NCBI RefSeq assembly: GCF_003063375.1
Contig: NZ_NERY01000001.1
Coordinates: 682,001-746,000, forward strand
DNA: 64,000 nt
Source: Limnohabitans sp. MMS-10A-178
GTDB taxonomy: Bacteria; Pseudomonadota; Gammaproteobacteria; Burkholderiales; Burkholderiaceae_C
Direction of reading: 5' to 3'
Below are positions 8,486 through 22,045 of this stretch, in pieces. Both the position numbers and the translations under genes were made by a program. Below the pieces are notes generated by a model. It did no database searches and was not told the DNA's origin. It worked only from the letters and a program-made list of their open reading frames with translations. The number at the start of each line of letters is the position of its first letter. Positions within the stretch are counted from its first letter, which is position 1.

Positions 8486-9044
8486 ATTTCTACTTTTGCT
8501 CATAATTTTTGTTGGCCTTCCTGGATCTGGCAAAACGACCATCGGCAGACAGATGGGGCGTCGTCTCGGCTTGCCTTTTTTAGATTCTGACACCGTCATC
8601 GAGCAGCGTTTGGGTTGTTCGATTCGGGAGTTCTTCGATCGTGAAGGTGAAGAGCGTTTTCGCGACATTGAACAAAACGTCATTGACGACTTAAGCAAGC
8701 ACCATCACGGCGTTTTATCAACGGGTGGTGGTGCGGTCTTGCGGCCTCTCAATCGTCAACACTTGCACGCTCGGGGCAAGGTGGTTTATTTGCGATCTAC
8801 GCCGGAAGAAGTTTTTAGAAGGCTGAGGCATGATGTGCAAAGACCGCTGCTTCAAGTCAAGGACCCTCAAGAAAAATTGAGAGATTTATTCAGTGTTCGC
8901 GATCCCCTCTATCGTGAGACAGCGCATCATGTGTTTGACACAGGACGTCCCAGCATCAGCAAATTGCTCAACGCCATCATTGCAGAGTTGTCACTTGATG
9001 GTTTTGACACGCACAACTCACACCATCATTCAAGCCGACCATGA
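8463..9044 (+). CDS. aroK: Shikimate kinase
   Basis: Cytosolic kinase that phosphorylates shikimate at O3 in the path to chorismate and aromatic amino acids. Up to 193 residues with the P-loop GLPGSGKTT, the shikimate-binding DSD motif (FLDSDTVIE), the GGG motif (STGGGAVLR) and the lid arginine region (RPLLQ). The annotated start is a TTG inside the end of pilQ; another TTG at 8496 would give 182 residues beginning just before the P-loop strand, and neither has a strong ribosome site. It overlaps aroB as ATGA. The pilQ-aroK-aroB order is conserved in many proteobacteria. Confidence 0.95.
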   Translation: MENQSFLEFLLLLIIFVGLPGSGKTTIGRQMGRRLGLPFLDSDTVIEQRLGCSIREFFDREGEERFRDIEQNVIDDLSKHHHGVLSTGGGAVLRPLNRQHLHARGKVVYLRSTPEEVFRRLRHDVQRPLLQVKDPQEKLRDLFSVRDPLYRETAHHVFDTGRPSISKLLNAIIAELSLDGFDTHNSHHHSSRP

Positions 9045-10153
9045 ACGCTTTGCACACGCCCACTGAAACTGTCCGAATAGATTTGGCAGACAGAAGTTAT
9101 GACATCCTGATTGGTGAAAACTTGCTCGGTGAAGCAGGCACTTACGGACAGTTGCCCAAAGCTGCTGCGGCTCTGATTGTGACCAACACCACAGTTTCAC
9201 CTCTTTATGAGGCGGCTTTGCGTCAAGCATTGTCGGTGCACTACAAGAGTATTCACAGCATTCAATTGCCAGACGGCGAGGTGTACAAAGATTGGCTCAC
9301 GCTGAACCTTGTGTTTGACAGCTTGCTCAGCCGAGCTTGTGATCGGAAAACTGTTTTGTTTGCCCTTGGCGGCGGTGTGGTGGGTGACATGACAGGCTTT
9401 GCCGCGGCCAGTTTCATGCGAGGTGTGCCCTTTGTGCAAGTGCCCACCACTTTGTTGGCGCAAGTCGATTCATCAGTGGGCGGTAAAACAGCCATCAATC
9501 ACCCCATGGGCAAGAACATGATTGGGGCCTTTTATCAGCCCCAGCGAGTGGTCTGCGACTTGAACGTTTTGAAAACCTTGCCTGCACGTGAGCTCAGCGC
9601 GGGCTTGGCTGAAATTATCAAATATGGCCCCATCTCAGACATGCCATTTTTTGATTGGATTGAAGCCAACATCGATGCCTTAAAAGCATGTCAGACGCAG
9701 GCCATGGCGCATGCCGTGAAGCGCAGTTGTGAAATCAAGGCCTATGTGGTGGGTCAAGATGAACGCGAGGCGGGCTTGCGCGCTATCTTGAATTTTGGCC
9801 ATACCTTTGGGCACGCCATTGAGGCGGGTCTGGGTTATGGGGAATGGCTGCACGGCGAAGCGGTTGCTTGTGGCATGGTCATGGCAGCAAATTTGTCGGC
9901 CGAATTGGGATTGATCGATGCTGCATTTGTCAAGCGCTTGACAGCACTTATTGAGCGCGCAGGTTTGCCCATCAAAGGCCCTGTGTTGAATGCCCAAGAC
10001 AACGCGGGCCAGTATTTGGCGCTCATGCTGCATGACAAAAAATCAGTGGCCGGTGACATTCAGTTTGTCTTGATCGAAGGACCAGGCAAAGCCCGCGTCA
10101 GTGCGGCGCCAGAAGCCATGGTGCGGGCTGTGATTGATCGTTGCTGTGCTTGA
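9041..10153 (+). CDS. aroB: 3-dehydroquinate synthase
   Basis: Second step of the shikimate pathway: NAD- and metal-dependent conversion of DAHP to 3-dehydroquinate in the cytosol. It has 370 residues, normal length. Motifs seen are the NAD-binding [13 protein letters not shown], the [21 protein letters not shown] block with substrate-binding Lys, and the metal-ligand histidines in [12 protein letters not shown] and [10 protein letters not shown]. It overlaps aroK by four bases and dgt by up to 20, so aroK, aroB and dgt are read as one unit. No anomaly. Confidence 0.97.
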   Translation: MNALHTPTETVRIDLADRSYDILIGENLLGEAGTYGQLPKAAAALIVTNTTVSPLYEAALRQALSVHYKSIHSIQLPDGEVYKDWLTLNLVFDSLLSRACDRKTVLFALGGGVVGDMTGFAAASFMRGVPFVQVPTTLLAQVDSSVGGKTAINHPMGKNMIGAFYQPQRVVCDLNVLKTLPARELSAGLAEIIKYGPISDMPFFDWIEANIDALKACQTQAMAHAVKRSCEIKAYVVGQDEREAGLRAILNFGHTFGHAIEAGLGYGEWLHGEAVACGMVMAANLSAELGLIDAAFVKRLTALIERAGLPIKGPVLNAQDNAGQYLALMLHDKKSVAGDIQFVLIEGPGKARVSAAPEAMVRAVIDRCCA

Positions 10154-11285
10154 AATCTACGCTTGTCATGCTGAGCACTCGCGCGGTAGGCGGCATGCCG
10201 AAGTGCCAGCGCCAACCCGCAATGACTTTCAAAGAGATCGTGATCGCATCGTTCACTCCACAGCTTTTCGGCGTCTGGTTTACAAAACGCAGGTCTTCCT
10301 CAACCATGAAGGCGATTTGTTTCGGACCCGATTGACGCATTCTCTGGAAGTCGCTCAACTGGGCCGCTCGATTGCCCGCGCCTTGGGTTTGAATGAAGAT
10401 TTGGTTGAGGCGGTAGCGCTGGCCCATGATTTAGGGCACACCCCCTTTGGCCATGCTGGGCAAGACACCCTGAATGAATGCATGCAAGCGTTTGGCGGCT
10501 TTGAGCACAATTTGCAAAGTTTGCGTGTGGTCGATCATTTGGAAGAACGCTACCCCGACTTTGACGGACTCAACCTCACCTTTGAAACGCGCGAAGGCAT
10601 TCTGAAGCACTGTGCAAGGCGCAATGCACTTTTGATTGAAGCGCAAGAACCTGGGGGTGTAGCATCACGATTTTTAGCAGGCACACAGCCCAGCTTAGAA
10701 GCCCAACTGTGCAATTTGGCCGATGCCATTGCCTACAATGCCCACGACATTGACGACGGCGTGCGTTCTGGCTTGCTCACCATGTCGCAAATGGCCGAAG
10801 TGCCTTTGTTTGCCAACTATCAAAGATTGACCTTGCAGCAGCATCCAGGTTTGGCAGTGCCATCAAAATCCAGGCGCCTCTTGTATGAAACCATCCGCCG
10901 CATGCTCAGTGATCAAGTCTATGACGTGATTGACACCACGCGTGCACATTTGAAATTGAACGCGCCACAAAGCGCCGATGAGGCCAGACGGGCGGGCGCT
11001 ATCGTGGCTTTTGGTGAGGCTATGGCAGAGCAAGTTCAGGCCATGAAATCGTTTCTTTTCAAACACCTTTATCGGCACCCACAGGTGATGGAAAAAACCA
11101 TCCATGCGCAATTGATGGTGCGCGAGTTGTTTGACGCTTATCTCAGCAGTCCGAAAGAGATGTCGTCTGATTTTGCGGCGCGTGAAGAAACACCTCGTGC
11201 AGTGGCTGACTACATTGCGGGCATGACCGATCGCTTTGCTGCCCGCGAGCATGAGCGCTTAACGGGCCGTCGATTGCTTGTATGA
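10134..11285 (+). CDS. dgt: Deoxyguanosinetriphosphate triphosphohydrolase-like protein
   Basis: HD-domain nucleotidase of the Dgt family, which removes tripolyphosphate from dGTP or other dNTPs. It has 383 residues with the conserved N-terminal block [22 protein letters not shown], the HD metal ligands in LTHSLEV and [13 protein letters not shown], and a later Asp in YNAHDIDDG. This is the shorter 'type 2' length, typical of the gene following aroB in betaproteobacteria. The start is a TTG at 10134, with a GTG at 10146 as an alternative that still keeps the [12 protein letters not shown] motif; no clear ribosome site decides. It overlaps the MFS gene as ATGA. Confidence 0.92.
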   Translation: MIVAVLEIYACHAEHSRGRRHAEVPAPTRNDFQRDRDRIVHSTAFRRLVYKTQVFLNHEGDLFRTRLTHSLEVAQLGRSIARALGLNEDLVEAVALAHDLGHTPFGHAGQDTLNECMQAFGGFEHNLQSLRVVDHLEERYPDFDGLNLTFETREGILKHCARRNALLIEAQEPGGVASRFLAGTQPSLEAQLCNLADAIAYNAHDIDDGVRSGLLTMSQMAEVPLFANYQRLTLQQHPGLAVPSKSRRLLYETIRRMLSDQVYDVIDTTRAHLKLNAPQSADEARRAGAIVAFGEAMAEQVQAMKSFLFKHLYRHPQVMEKTIHAQLMVRELFDAYLSSPKEMSSDFAAREETPRAVADYIAGMTDRFAAREHERLTGRRLLV

Positions 11286-12538
11286 CAAGCGCAAGTTCGG
11301 CGCCCTCAAAGCCAGCGTCTCTAGGGGCTGCTTACGGCGTCATTTTTTCTGGCGTGGTGGCCGCTTTGCAAATTGGAAAACTGCCGCCGGCCTTGCCTGA
11401 GTTAAGTCAAACATTGGGCTTGAGTTTGATGCAGTCAGGCTTCTTGCTCTCATTGGTTCAATTGGCCGGCATGACATTGGCACTGGCAGTTGGCTTGTCA
11501 GCCGATGGCTTGGGTTTGAAGCGAAGCATGTTGGCAGGCCTTTTGGTTTTGGGCTTTGCCAGTGTCATGGGCGCCACAGCCGACAGTGTTTTCAGCCTGA
11601 TGGTTTGGCGGGCCCTTGAAGGGGTTGGATTTTTGTGGGTCACCTTGCCAGCGCCTGGACTCATTCGCAAATTGGTCAGCGAACAGCACATGCGAAAGCT
11701 GCTGGGCTATTGGGGTGCTTACATGCCCGCAGGCACGGCGCTCACTTTGTTGCTTGGGCCTCTGTGGCTGCCCGAATGGGGATGGCGCAGTTGGTGGATT
11801 TTGTTTGCAGTTTTAACGTGGGTGATTGCTTTCGTTTTCTGGCGTGTCGTGCCTGCCGATGTGCTGTCATCCGTTGCCGAACCAATTGATGCGCCCGTTC
11901 AAACACAGGCTGGCAAAGCCGTTGCGTGGCCACAGCGATTGCGCGAAACACTTTCTGCGCCAGGACCTTGGTGGGTGGCTCTTTGCTTCGCCATGTACTC
12001 AGGCCAGTGGCTGGCTGTGGTGGGATTTTTGCCTTCCATCTACACCCAAGCGGGTTTGTCCGGCCTTACCTTGGGTTTGCTTACCGCTGTGGCCGCTGCC
12101 GTCAACATGTCGGGCAACATGGCTTCTGGCCGTTTGTTGCAAAGGGGTATTCATCCCAGCGTGTTGCTGGCCTGCGGATTTTTGGCAATGAGCTTTGGCG
12201 CTTTGTTGGCTTTTTCTGAATTCACTCAAAGTTGGCCGTGGTTGCGTTACGCCGGTGTGCTTTTGTTCTCTGCTTGTGGTGGCTTGGTGCCAGGCACTTT
12301 GTTTTCTTTGGCTGTGCGTTTGGCACCCCATGAACGCAATGTGTCCACCACAGTAGGCTGGATGCAACAAGGCTCTGCAGCAGGTCAGTTTGCAGGACCA
12401 CCCTTGGTGGCTTGGTTGGCTTCGCAAGTGGGTGGTTGGCAGTGGACTTGGTTGGCCACTGGCTTGTGCTGTGTGGTTGGGGGCGTGCTGTCTGTGCTAA
12501 TTGCACGCACCTTGAGTCAGCAAAGAGAGGTTTCATGA
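11282..12538 (+). CDS. MFS transporter
   Basis: Major facilitator superfamily permease of 418 residues with about twelve predicted membrane segments. A motif-A-like loop follows the second helix (GLSADGLGLKRS), and the central loop between helices 6 and 7 is short and rich in Pro and Gln. Its N-terminal half resembles the CynX/NimT-type transporters of organic anions, but the substrate cannot be read from the sequence. It overlaps dgt and the DUF1415 gene by four bases each (ATGA), so it is cotranscribed with them. Role unknown. Confidence 0.85.
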   Translation: MTSASSAPSKPASLGAAYGVIFSGVVAALQIGKLPPALPELSQTLGLSLMQSGFLLSLVQLAGMTLALAVGLSADGLGLKRSMLAGLLVLGFASVMGATADSVFSLMVWRALEGVGFLWVTLPAPGLIRKLVSEQHMRKLLGYWGAYMPAGTALTLLLGPLWLPEWGWRSWWILFAVLTWVIAFVFWRVVPADVLSSVAEPIDAPVQTQAGKAVAWPQRLRETLSAPGPWWVALCFAMYSGQWLAVVGFLPSIYTQAGLSGLTLGLLTAVAAAVNMSGNMASGRLLQRGIHPSVLLACGFLAMSFGALLAFSEFTQSWPWLRYAGVLLFSACGGLVPGTLFSLAVRLAPHERNVSTTVGWMQQGSAAGQFAGPPLVAWLASQVGGWQWTWLATGLCCVVGGVLSVLIARTLSQQREVS

Positions 12539-13134
12539 CAACTGCCGCAACAGATGGGTCGCTTCAAAATCGAATGGTGCAAGACACCTTGCGTTGGTTA
12601 GAACGCGCAGTCATTGGCTTGAACTTGTGCCCGTTTGCCAAAGCGGTTTATGTGAAAGGACAAGTGCATTGCACCGTCAGTCAGGCCAGCAACTTGGAAG
12701 CTTTGCGTGATGATTTGCTACAAGCGCTGAAAGACCTTGTGGCGCATGAGCCTGCTGAGCGAGACACCACTTTGCTGATCATTCAAAATTTGTTGCAAGA
12801 TTTTGTCGACTACAACGATTTTTTGAATGTGGCCGATGATTGTTTGCTGGCACTGGATCTGGAAGGCGAAATTCAAATAGCCAGTTTTCATCCGCAATAC
12901 CAATTTGCTGGAACCGATGAAGATGACATCACCAACTTCACCAATCGCTCGCCGTACCCTACCTTGCACCTGATTCGCGAAGCCAGCATTGACCGCGCAG
13001 TGGCTGCATTTCCTGACGCAGAAGATATTTTTGAAGCCAATATGGCCACCATGAACCAATTGGGTTTGCAGGGCTGGCAAGACTTGAATGTGGGGCCTAC
13101 ATGGCCTCAGAATGACACCGATGAAAAAAAATAA
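12535..13134 (+). CDS. DUF1415 family protein
   Basis: A 199-residue cytosolic protein of the DUF1415 family. The family signature is visible as the N-terminal WLERAVIGLNLCPFAKAV, with a conserved cysteine, and the central FHPQYQFAG and NRSPYPTLHLIREASIDRA blocks. Function is not established. The ATG follows GAGAGG at good spacing and overlaps the stop of the MFS gene by four bases. The 3' end overlaps the following methyltransferase gene, so all three appear to form one unit. Confidence 0.88.
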   Translation: MTTAATDGSLQNRMVQDTLRWLERAVIGLNLCPFAKAVYVKGQVHCTVSQASNLEALRDDLLQALKDLVAHEPAERDTTLLIIQNLLQDFVDYNDFLNVADDCLLALDLEGEIQIASFHPQYQFAGTDEDDITNFTNRSPYPTLHLIREASIDRAVAAFPDAEDIFEANMATMNQLGLQGWQDLNVGPTWPQNDTDEKK

Positions 13135-13990
13135 CACCAAGTCTGATTCGGCCAAGCCTTTAGACCTCGATCTGCGCCCGGGGCAATCGATTGAGTTGCT
13201 GAAAGAATTGCACATCCTTACCCGCGAAGGCAAACTGAACCAAGACTCGCGCCGAAAACTCAAGCAGGTCTTGCATCTTTTTCAGTTCATTGAAAAGATT
13301 TTGAAAGAGTTGGCGGAGGAGACTTCGGCTTCAGACGCCCTAGGCCTGACCTTGGCCGATCATGGCGCCGGCAAGTCTTATTTGGGTTTCATCGTTTACG
13401 ACTTGTTTTTCAAGGCTTTGCCGCAAGGTCACATTTACGGCATCGAAACTCGTGCCGAATTGGTTGAGGCCTCGCGCGCATTGGCCCAGCGTTTGGACTT
13501 CAAGCGCATGGTCTTTTTGAACACCTCGGTGGCCGAGTCTTCGCAGTCCGATCTCATGCCTGCGCAAATTGATGTAGTCACCGCATTGCATGCTTGCGAC
13601 ACAGCCACCGACGACGCCATTGCCTTTGGTTTGCTGAAAAAAGCTCGCGCCATGGTCTTGGTGCCCTGTTGCCAAGCCGAAGTAGCCTCTAAGCTGCGCC
13701 AAAACAAAGCCTTGAACTTGTCGCGCACCCCTTTGGCCGAACTCTGGCGCCACCCCTTGCACACCCGCGAAATTGGCAGCCAACTCACCAACGTCCTGCG
13801 CTGCCTTTACCTTGAATCCAAAGGCTACACCGTCACGGTTACCGAACTGGTGGGCTGGGAGCACAGCATGAAAAACGAACTCATCCTGGCCCGCTACTCC
13901 GGCCGCCCCAAACCCGACGCCGCCCAACGCCTCCAATCCCTCCTGACCGAATTCGGCCTCACCGAATCCCTTGCATCGCGTTACCCTTAA
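13112..13990 (+). CDS. SAM-dependent methyltransferase (Methyltransf_32-like)
   Basis: Class I methyltransferase fold of about 292 residues. The SAM-binding loop reads TLADHGAGKSYLGF, followed by an acidic strand end (GIETRAE), then ALHACDTATD and the VPCCQAEV motif seen in the Methyltransf_32 group, members of which act on RNA or proteins. The substrate is unknown. Starts at 13112 or 13121 are both possible; the N-terminus is polar and disordered. Its stop codon TAA (13988-13990) lies inside the left inverted repeat of the adjacent transposase unit, so the present C-terminus (LASRYP) could have been altered by that insertion. The last 250 bases look richer in C than the rest. Confidence 0.85.
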   Translation: MTPMKKNNTKSDSAKPLDLDLRPGQSIELLKELHILTREGKLNQDSRRKLKQVLHLFQFIEKILKELAEETSASDALGLTLADHGAGKSYLGFIVYDLFFKALPQGHIYGIETRAELVEASRALAQRLDFKRMVFLNTSVAESSQSDLMPAQIDVVTALHACDTATDDAIAFGLLKKARAMVLVPCCQAEVASKLRQNKALNLSRTPLAELWRHPLHTREIGSQLTNVLRCLYLESKGYTVTVTELVGWEHSMKNELILARYSGRPKPDAAQRLQSLLTEFGLTESLASRYP

Positions 13991-14015
13991 TTGGGGTCAG
14001 ATCAACATTAATTTC
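13987..14015 (+). repeat. Left inverted repeat of the RAYT unit
   Basis: 29 bases beginning TTAATTGGGGTCAGATCAAC and ending in an AT-rich ATTAATTTC. It is exactly complementary to 14819-14847. Its first bases include the TAA stop of the methyltransferase gene. Confidence 0.95.
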
Positions 14016-14035
14016 TTTCGGGTTAGCATTCACGC

Positions 14036-14728
14036 ATGGCCCGTCATCCTCGTTTAGCCCTTCCTGGTTACCCGCATCACGTCATTCAGCGGGGGAACAA
14101 CCGCCAGCCCATCGTGCTGGACGAGGCCGATCGCAAGATGCTTTACAGCTTGTGGCTAGAAGAGTCGCAGCGCCACAAAGTAGCGGTTAACGCCTATGTG
14201 CTTCTCGACAATCACTTTCACATGTTGCTCACGCCGCCAAGTGATGAGGCCATGTCTTTGATGATGCAGTCGGTGGGCAGAAGTTATGTGCGCTACTTCA
14301 ACAATCGCCACTCCCGCAGCGGCACTTTGTGGGAAGGGCGCTACAAATCGTCAGTGATTGACTCAGAAGCCTATCTTTTGACGTGCATGGCTTACATCGA
14401 TTTAAACCCCGTGAGGGCAGGCGTGGCCGAGTCGGCCGAAGATTTCAACTGGTCTAGTTATAAGCACCTGATTGGTCAAAAAATCGACAAATTGGTGACG
14501 CCTCATGCACATTATTGGGGCTTGGGCAATACGCCTTTTTCGAGGGAGGCTGCTTATGCAGAGTTTGTGGCGGGCGGCCTTTCTGCTTCCATTGAAAAAG
14601 ACCTCACGGAGTCAGTTTTGAAAAGCCGGGTTGTGGGGCGACCCGAATTTTTGAAGTCTTTGCAGAAGACAACCCAGCGCCCCATCCTGCCGAAAAAGGC
14701 TGGCAGGCCATTTAAAAAACCACTTTAA
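14036..14728 (+). CDS. REP-associated tyrosine transposase (Y1 family)
   Basis: A 230-residue HUH single-strand endonuclease of the Y1_Tnp/RAYT type. The N-terminal signature RLALPGYPHHVIQRGNNRQ is typical. The HUH pair is His60 and His62 in LLDNHFHMLL; the catalytic tyrosine is Tyr84 or Tyr87 in GRSYVRYFNNRH. The block SGTLWEGRYKSSVIDSEAYLL and YIDLNPVRAGV complete the domain. The C-terminus is basic (KKAGRPFKKPL) and probably contacts DNA. Such proteins nick and rejoin REP-type palindromes and are usually single-copy, domesticated genes rather than active insertion sequences. Frame and motifs are intact. No strong ribosome site precedes the ATG. Confidence 0.93.
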   Translation: MARHPRLALPGYPHHVIQRGNNRQPIVLDEADRKMLYSLWLEESQRHKVAVNAYVLLDNHFHMLLTPPSDEAMSLMMQSVGRSYVRYFNNRHSRSGTLWEGRYKSSVIDSEAYLLTCMAYIDLNPVRAGVAESAEDFNWSSYKHLIGQKIDKLVTPHAHYWGLGNTPFSREAAYAEFVAGGLSASIEKDLTESVLKSRVVGRPEFLKSLQKTTQRPILPKKAGRPFKKPL

Positions 14729-14737
14729 AGTCATGAG

Positions 14738-14757
14738 AAGGTCAAAAAATTGACCTT
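14738..14757 (+). terminator. Hairpin terminator after the transposase gene
   Basis: AAGGTCAA/TTGACCTT stem of 8 pairs with an AAAA loop, followed by an AT-rich run with TTTTT about 10 bases on. Placed 10 bases after the stop codon. Confidence 0.55.
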
Positions 14758-14780
14758 ATTTAATTCTTTTTAATTCAATT

Positions 14781-14801
14781 TTGATCTGTCCCCAATTAAT
14801 T
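14781..14801 (-). repeat. Degenerate third copy of the RAYT repeat
   Basis: Reads TTGATCTGTCCCCAATTAAT on the plus strand, the same orientation as the right inverted repeat and differing from it by one base (A to T) over 21 positions. It lies 18 bases inside the right repeat. Confidence 0.8.
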
Positions 14802-14818
14802 AAAATTTGGAAAAAGAG

Positions 14819-14847
14819 GAAATTAATGTTGATCTGACCCCAATTAA
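14819..14847 (-). repeat. Right inverted repeat of the RAYT unit
   Basis: 29 bases, exact reverse complement of 13987-14015. It ends six bases before the predicted -35 box of gltB. Confidence 0.95.
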
Positions 14848-14852
14848 TTTAC

Positions 14853-14881
14853 TTGGCATTTTTGTTGCAATGCAATATGCT
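14853..14881 (+). promoter_or_regulatory. Predicted sigma-70 promoter of gltB
   Basis: TTGGCA (14853-14858), a spacer of 17 bases, and TATGCT (14876-14881), leaving a leader of about 27 bases to the gltB start. Ribosome site AGGAG precedes the ATG. Anything upstream of the -35 box, including any activator site, would have been displaced by the transposase unit. Confidence 0.55.
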
Positions 14882-14914
14882 CTCTTTCCCGCGAAATATC
14901 TTTAGGAGTGCGCC

Positions 14915-19615
<4,701 letters not shown>

Positions 19616-19653
19616 TTTGCCAAATAAGTACAAAGAAATAACAAGGATTGATC

Positions 19654-21120
19654 ATGGGGAAAATCACTGGTTTCATGGAATTTGAGCGGGTTGAAGAGGG
19701 CTACAAACCCGTCGAAGAACGCGTCAAAAATTACAAAGAATTCGTCATCGGTTTGGACGACGCGCAAGCCAAAGCGCAAAGCGCTCGCTGCATGGACTGC
19801 GGCACACCGTTTTGCAACAGCGGCTGCCCTGTCAACAACATCATTCCCGACTTCAACGACTTGGTATTTCAAGGCGATTGGAAAAACGCCATTGACGTGC
19901 TGCACAGCACCAACAACTTCCCAGAGTTCACGGGCCGTATTTGCCCCGCTCCATGTGAAGCCGCTTGTACATTGAACGTGGCCGACGATGCCGTGGGCAT
20001 CAAGTCGATTGAGCACGCCATCATTGACCGTGCTTGGCAAGAGGGTTGGGTCAAGCCTCGTCCCGCCGAGCACAAAACTGGCAAAAAAGTAGCGGTGGTG
20101 GGCTCAGGCCCTGCCGGTATGGCCGCTGCTCAGCAATTGGCACGTGTGGGTCACGACGTAACCCTGTTTGAAAAGAACGACCGAATTGGTGGCTTGCTGC
20201 GCTACGGCATTCCCGATTTCAAAATGGAAAAATCGCACATTGACCGCCGTACTGAGCAGTTGGTCGCTGAAGGCGTGACTATCAAAACAGGCGTCATGGT
20301 GGGCAGTCTGCCTGCAGGTTCCAAAGTGACCAACTGGTCGCAAGAAACCATCAGCCCCGAGCAACTTCAGAAAGACTTTGATGCCGTGCTGCTGACCGGT
20401 GGCTCAGAGCAGTCACGCGATTTGAACGTGCCTGGCCGAGATTTGGCTGGCATTCACTTCGCCATGGAATTTTTGCCACAGCAAAACAAAGTGAACGCCG
20501 GCGACCAGCTCCAAGACCAATTGCGCGCTGACGGCAAACACGTCATTGTGATTGGTGGTGGCGACACTGGCAGCGATTGCGTGGGCACCTCCAACCGCCA
20601 CGGCGCCAAAAGCGTGACGCAGTTTGAAGTGATGCCTCAGCCGCCCGAAGAGGAAAACCGTCCTTTGACATGGCCTTACTGGCCCTTGAAGCTGCGCACC
20701 AGCTCTAGCCACGAAGAAGGTTGCACCCGCGAATTTGCCGTTTCTACCCAAGAATTCATTGGCGAAAAAGGCAAGGTGACCGGTCTCAAAACCGTTGAAG
20801 TCGAATTCAAAGACGGCAAATTGGTCAATGTGCCAGGTACCGAAAAAACTTACCCTGCCGACATGGTGTTCTTGGCCATGGGCTTTGTAAACCCCGTGGC
20901 CACCATTTTGGATGCCTTTGGCGTGGACAAAGACAACCGCGGCAACGCCAAAGCCACCACCGACTTCACGGGCGGCTATGCCACCAACGTGCCCAAGGTG
21001 TTTGCCGCTGGCGACATGCGCCGCGGCCAGTCCTTGGTGGTGTGGGCTATACGCGAAGGTCGACAAGCTGCCCGTTCAATTGATGAGTTCTTAATGGGAA
21101 CCAGCGACTTACCCCGTTAA
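19654..21120 (+). CDS. gltD: Glutamate synthase small subunit
   Basis: Small subunit of glutamate synthase that takes electrons from NADPH through FAD and two 4Fe-4S clusters to the large subunit. It has 488 residues. The N-terminal cysteines ([14 protein letters not shown] and CPAPCEAAC) hold the clusters; [18 protein letters not shown] binds FAD and [13 protein letters not shown] is the NADPH Rossmann motif. The ATG at 19654 ([10 protein letters not shown]) follows AAGGA; two further codons upstream are in frame but unlikely. Cotranscribed with gltB; a terminator-like hairpin follows at 21196. Confidence 0.98.
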   Translation: MGKITGFMEFERVEEGYKPVEERVKNYKEFVIGLDDAQAKAQSARCMDCGTPFCNSGCPVNNIIPDFNDLVFQGDWKNAIDVLHSTNNFPEFTGRICPAPCEAACTLNVADDAVGIKSIEHAIIDRAWQEGWVKPRPAEHKTGKKVAVVGSGPAGMAAAQQLARVGHDVTLFEKNDRIGGLLRYGIPDFKMEKSHIDRRTEQLVAEGVTIKTGVMVGSLPAGSKVTNWSQETISPEQLQKDFDAVLLTGGSEQSRDLNVPGRDLAGIHFAMEFLPQQNKVNAGDQLQDQLRADGKHVIVIGGGDTGSDCVGTSNRHGAKSVTQFEVMPQPPEEENRPLTWPYWPLKLRTSSSHEEGCTREFAVSTQEFIGEKGKVTGLKTVEVEFKDGKLVNVPGTEKTYPADMVFLAMGFVNPVATILDAFGVDKDNRGNAKATTDFTGGYATNVPKVFAAGDMRRGQSLVVWAIREGRQAARSIDEFLMGTSDLPR

Positions 21121-21195
21121 AATGACTGCAGACAGGCTAAGTGACTGAAACGCCAAACGCTTCACGCAAACTTAACCTGAACGCCCTATCCTACT

Positions 21196-21217
21196 AAAGC
21201 CGGCGACCCCGGCTTTT
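21196..21217 (+). terminator. Hairpin terminator between gltD and mlaF
   Basis: AAAGCCGG/CCGGCTTT stem of 8 pairs, 5-base loop, followed by TGTTCTTT. It should end the gltBD transcript. It lies only 12 bases before the mlaF start, so it may alternatively form in the mlaF leader. Confidence 0.65.
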
Positions 21218-21229
21218 GTTCTTTCAAAC

Positions 21230-22045
21230 ATGACCCTGCCCAACTCTCCACTGCTGGTAGAACTCAAAGACCTCAGCTTCGGCTACGGGGATCGGGTCAT
21301 CTTGAACGACATTTCCTTTGGCATACCCCGCGGCAAAGTCACGGCGCTCATGGGCGTGTCGGGTGGCGGCAAGACTACTGTCTTGCGCCTCATCGGCGGT
21401 CAATACAAGGCCCAACAAGGTCAACTGAATTTTGATGGCCAAGATGTGGGTCAGATGAATACCGAGCAACTTTATGCGGCCCGCAGGCGCATGGGCATGC
21501 TGTTTCAATTTGGTGCCTTGTTCACCGACATGAACGTGTTTGACAATGTGGCATTTCCATTGAGAGAGCACACCAAAATGTCGGAGTCGATGGTGCGCGA
21601 CATTGTGCTCATGAAACTCGATGCTGTTGGTTTGCGCGGCGCTAGAAATTTAAAGCCTTCAGAAATTTCAGGCGGTATGGGCAGGCGAGTGGCATTGGCC
21701 CGTGCCATTGCGCTCGACCCCGATCTCATGATGTACGACGAGCCCTTTGCGGGGCTGGATCCTATTTCTTTGGGCACTGCAGCAAGGCTCATCAGAAGGT
21801 TGAACGACAGCTTGGGCATCACCAGTGTGGTGGTGTCGCACGATGTGGACGAAACCTTCCAAATTGCCGACCAAGTGGTGGTGTTGGCCAATGGCAAAGT
21901 GGCTGCGCAGGGTACCCCTGAGTCGCTCAGGCAAACCACCGATCCACTCATCCATCAGTTTGTCAATGGCCTCAGCGATGGCCCGGTTCATTTCCATTAC
22001 CCAGCAACCTCAGTGGCTGAAGACTTTGGGAGGGCCAGCGCATGA
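21230..22045 (+). CDS. mlaF: Phospholipid ABC transporter ATP-binding protein MlaF
   Basis: Cytoplasmic ATPase of the Mla system, which moves phospholipids between the inner and outer membranes and keeps the outer leaflet asymmetric. It has 271 residues with Walker A GVSGGGKTT, the ABC signature EISGGMGRRVALARA, Walker B LMMYDEPFAGLDP and the switch His in VVVSHD. It opens an operon mlaF-E-D-A-C-B in which reading frames touch or overlap. The ATG is the only sensible start; the terminator of gltBD ends just upstream, so its promoter must overlap that hairpin or lie within 21121-21195. Confidence 0.96.
   Translation: MTLPNSPLLVELKDLSFGYGDRVILNDISFGIPRGKVTALMGVSGGGKTTVLRLIGGQYKAQQGQLNFDGQDVGQMNTEQLYAARRRMGMLFQFGALFTDMNVFDNVAFPLREHTKMSESMVRDIVLMKLDAVGLRGARNLKPSEISGGMGRRVALARAIALDPDLMMYDEPFAGLDPISLGTAARLIRRLNDSLGITSVVVSHDVDETFQIADQVVVLANGKVAAQGTPESLRQTTDPLIHQFVNGLSDGPVHFHYPATSVAEDFGRASA

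Larger units (their letters stand above)
13987..14847 (+). mobile_element. REP-associated tyrosine transposase unit
   Basis: An 861-base unit bounded by 29-base perfect inverted repeats with a single transposase gene inside, a hairpin terminator after the gene and a degenerate third repeat copy. This is the architecture of RAYT elements, where the repeats relate to the REP-like palindromes that the protein is thought to act on. No flanking target-site duplication is seen. It sits exactly between the end of the methyltransferase gene and the gltB promoter. Confidence 0.85.

Noticed and set aside
13987-14847. Integron cassette or classical insertion sequence
   Set aside because: There is no integrase, no attC-type core and no DDE transposase. 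The single gene is a Y1/RAYT protein and no target duplication is seen.
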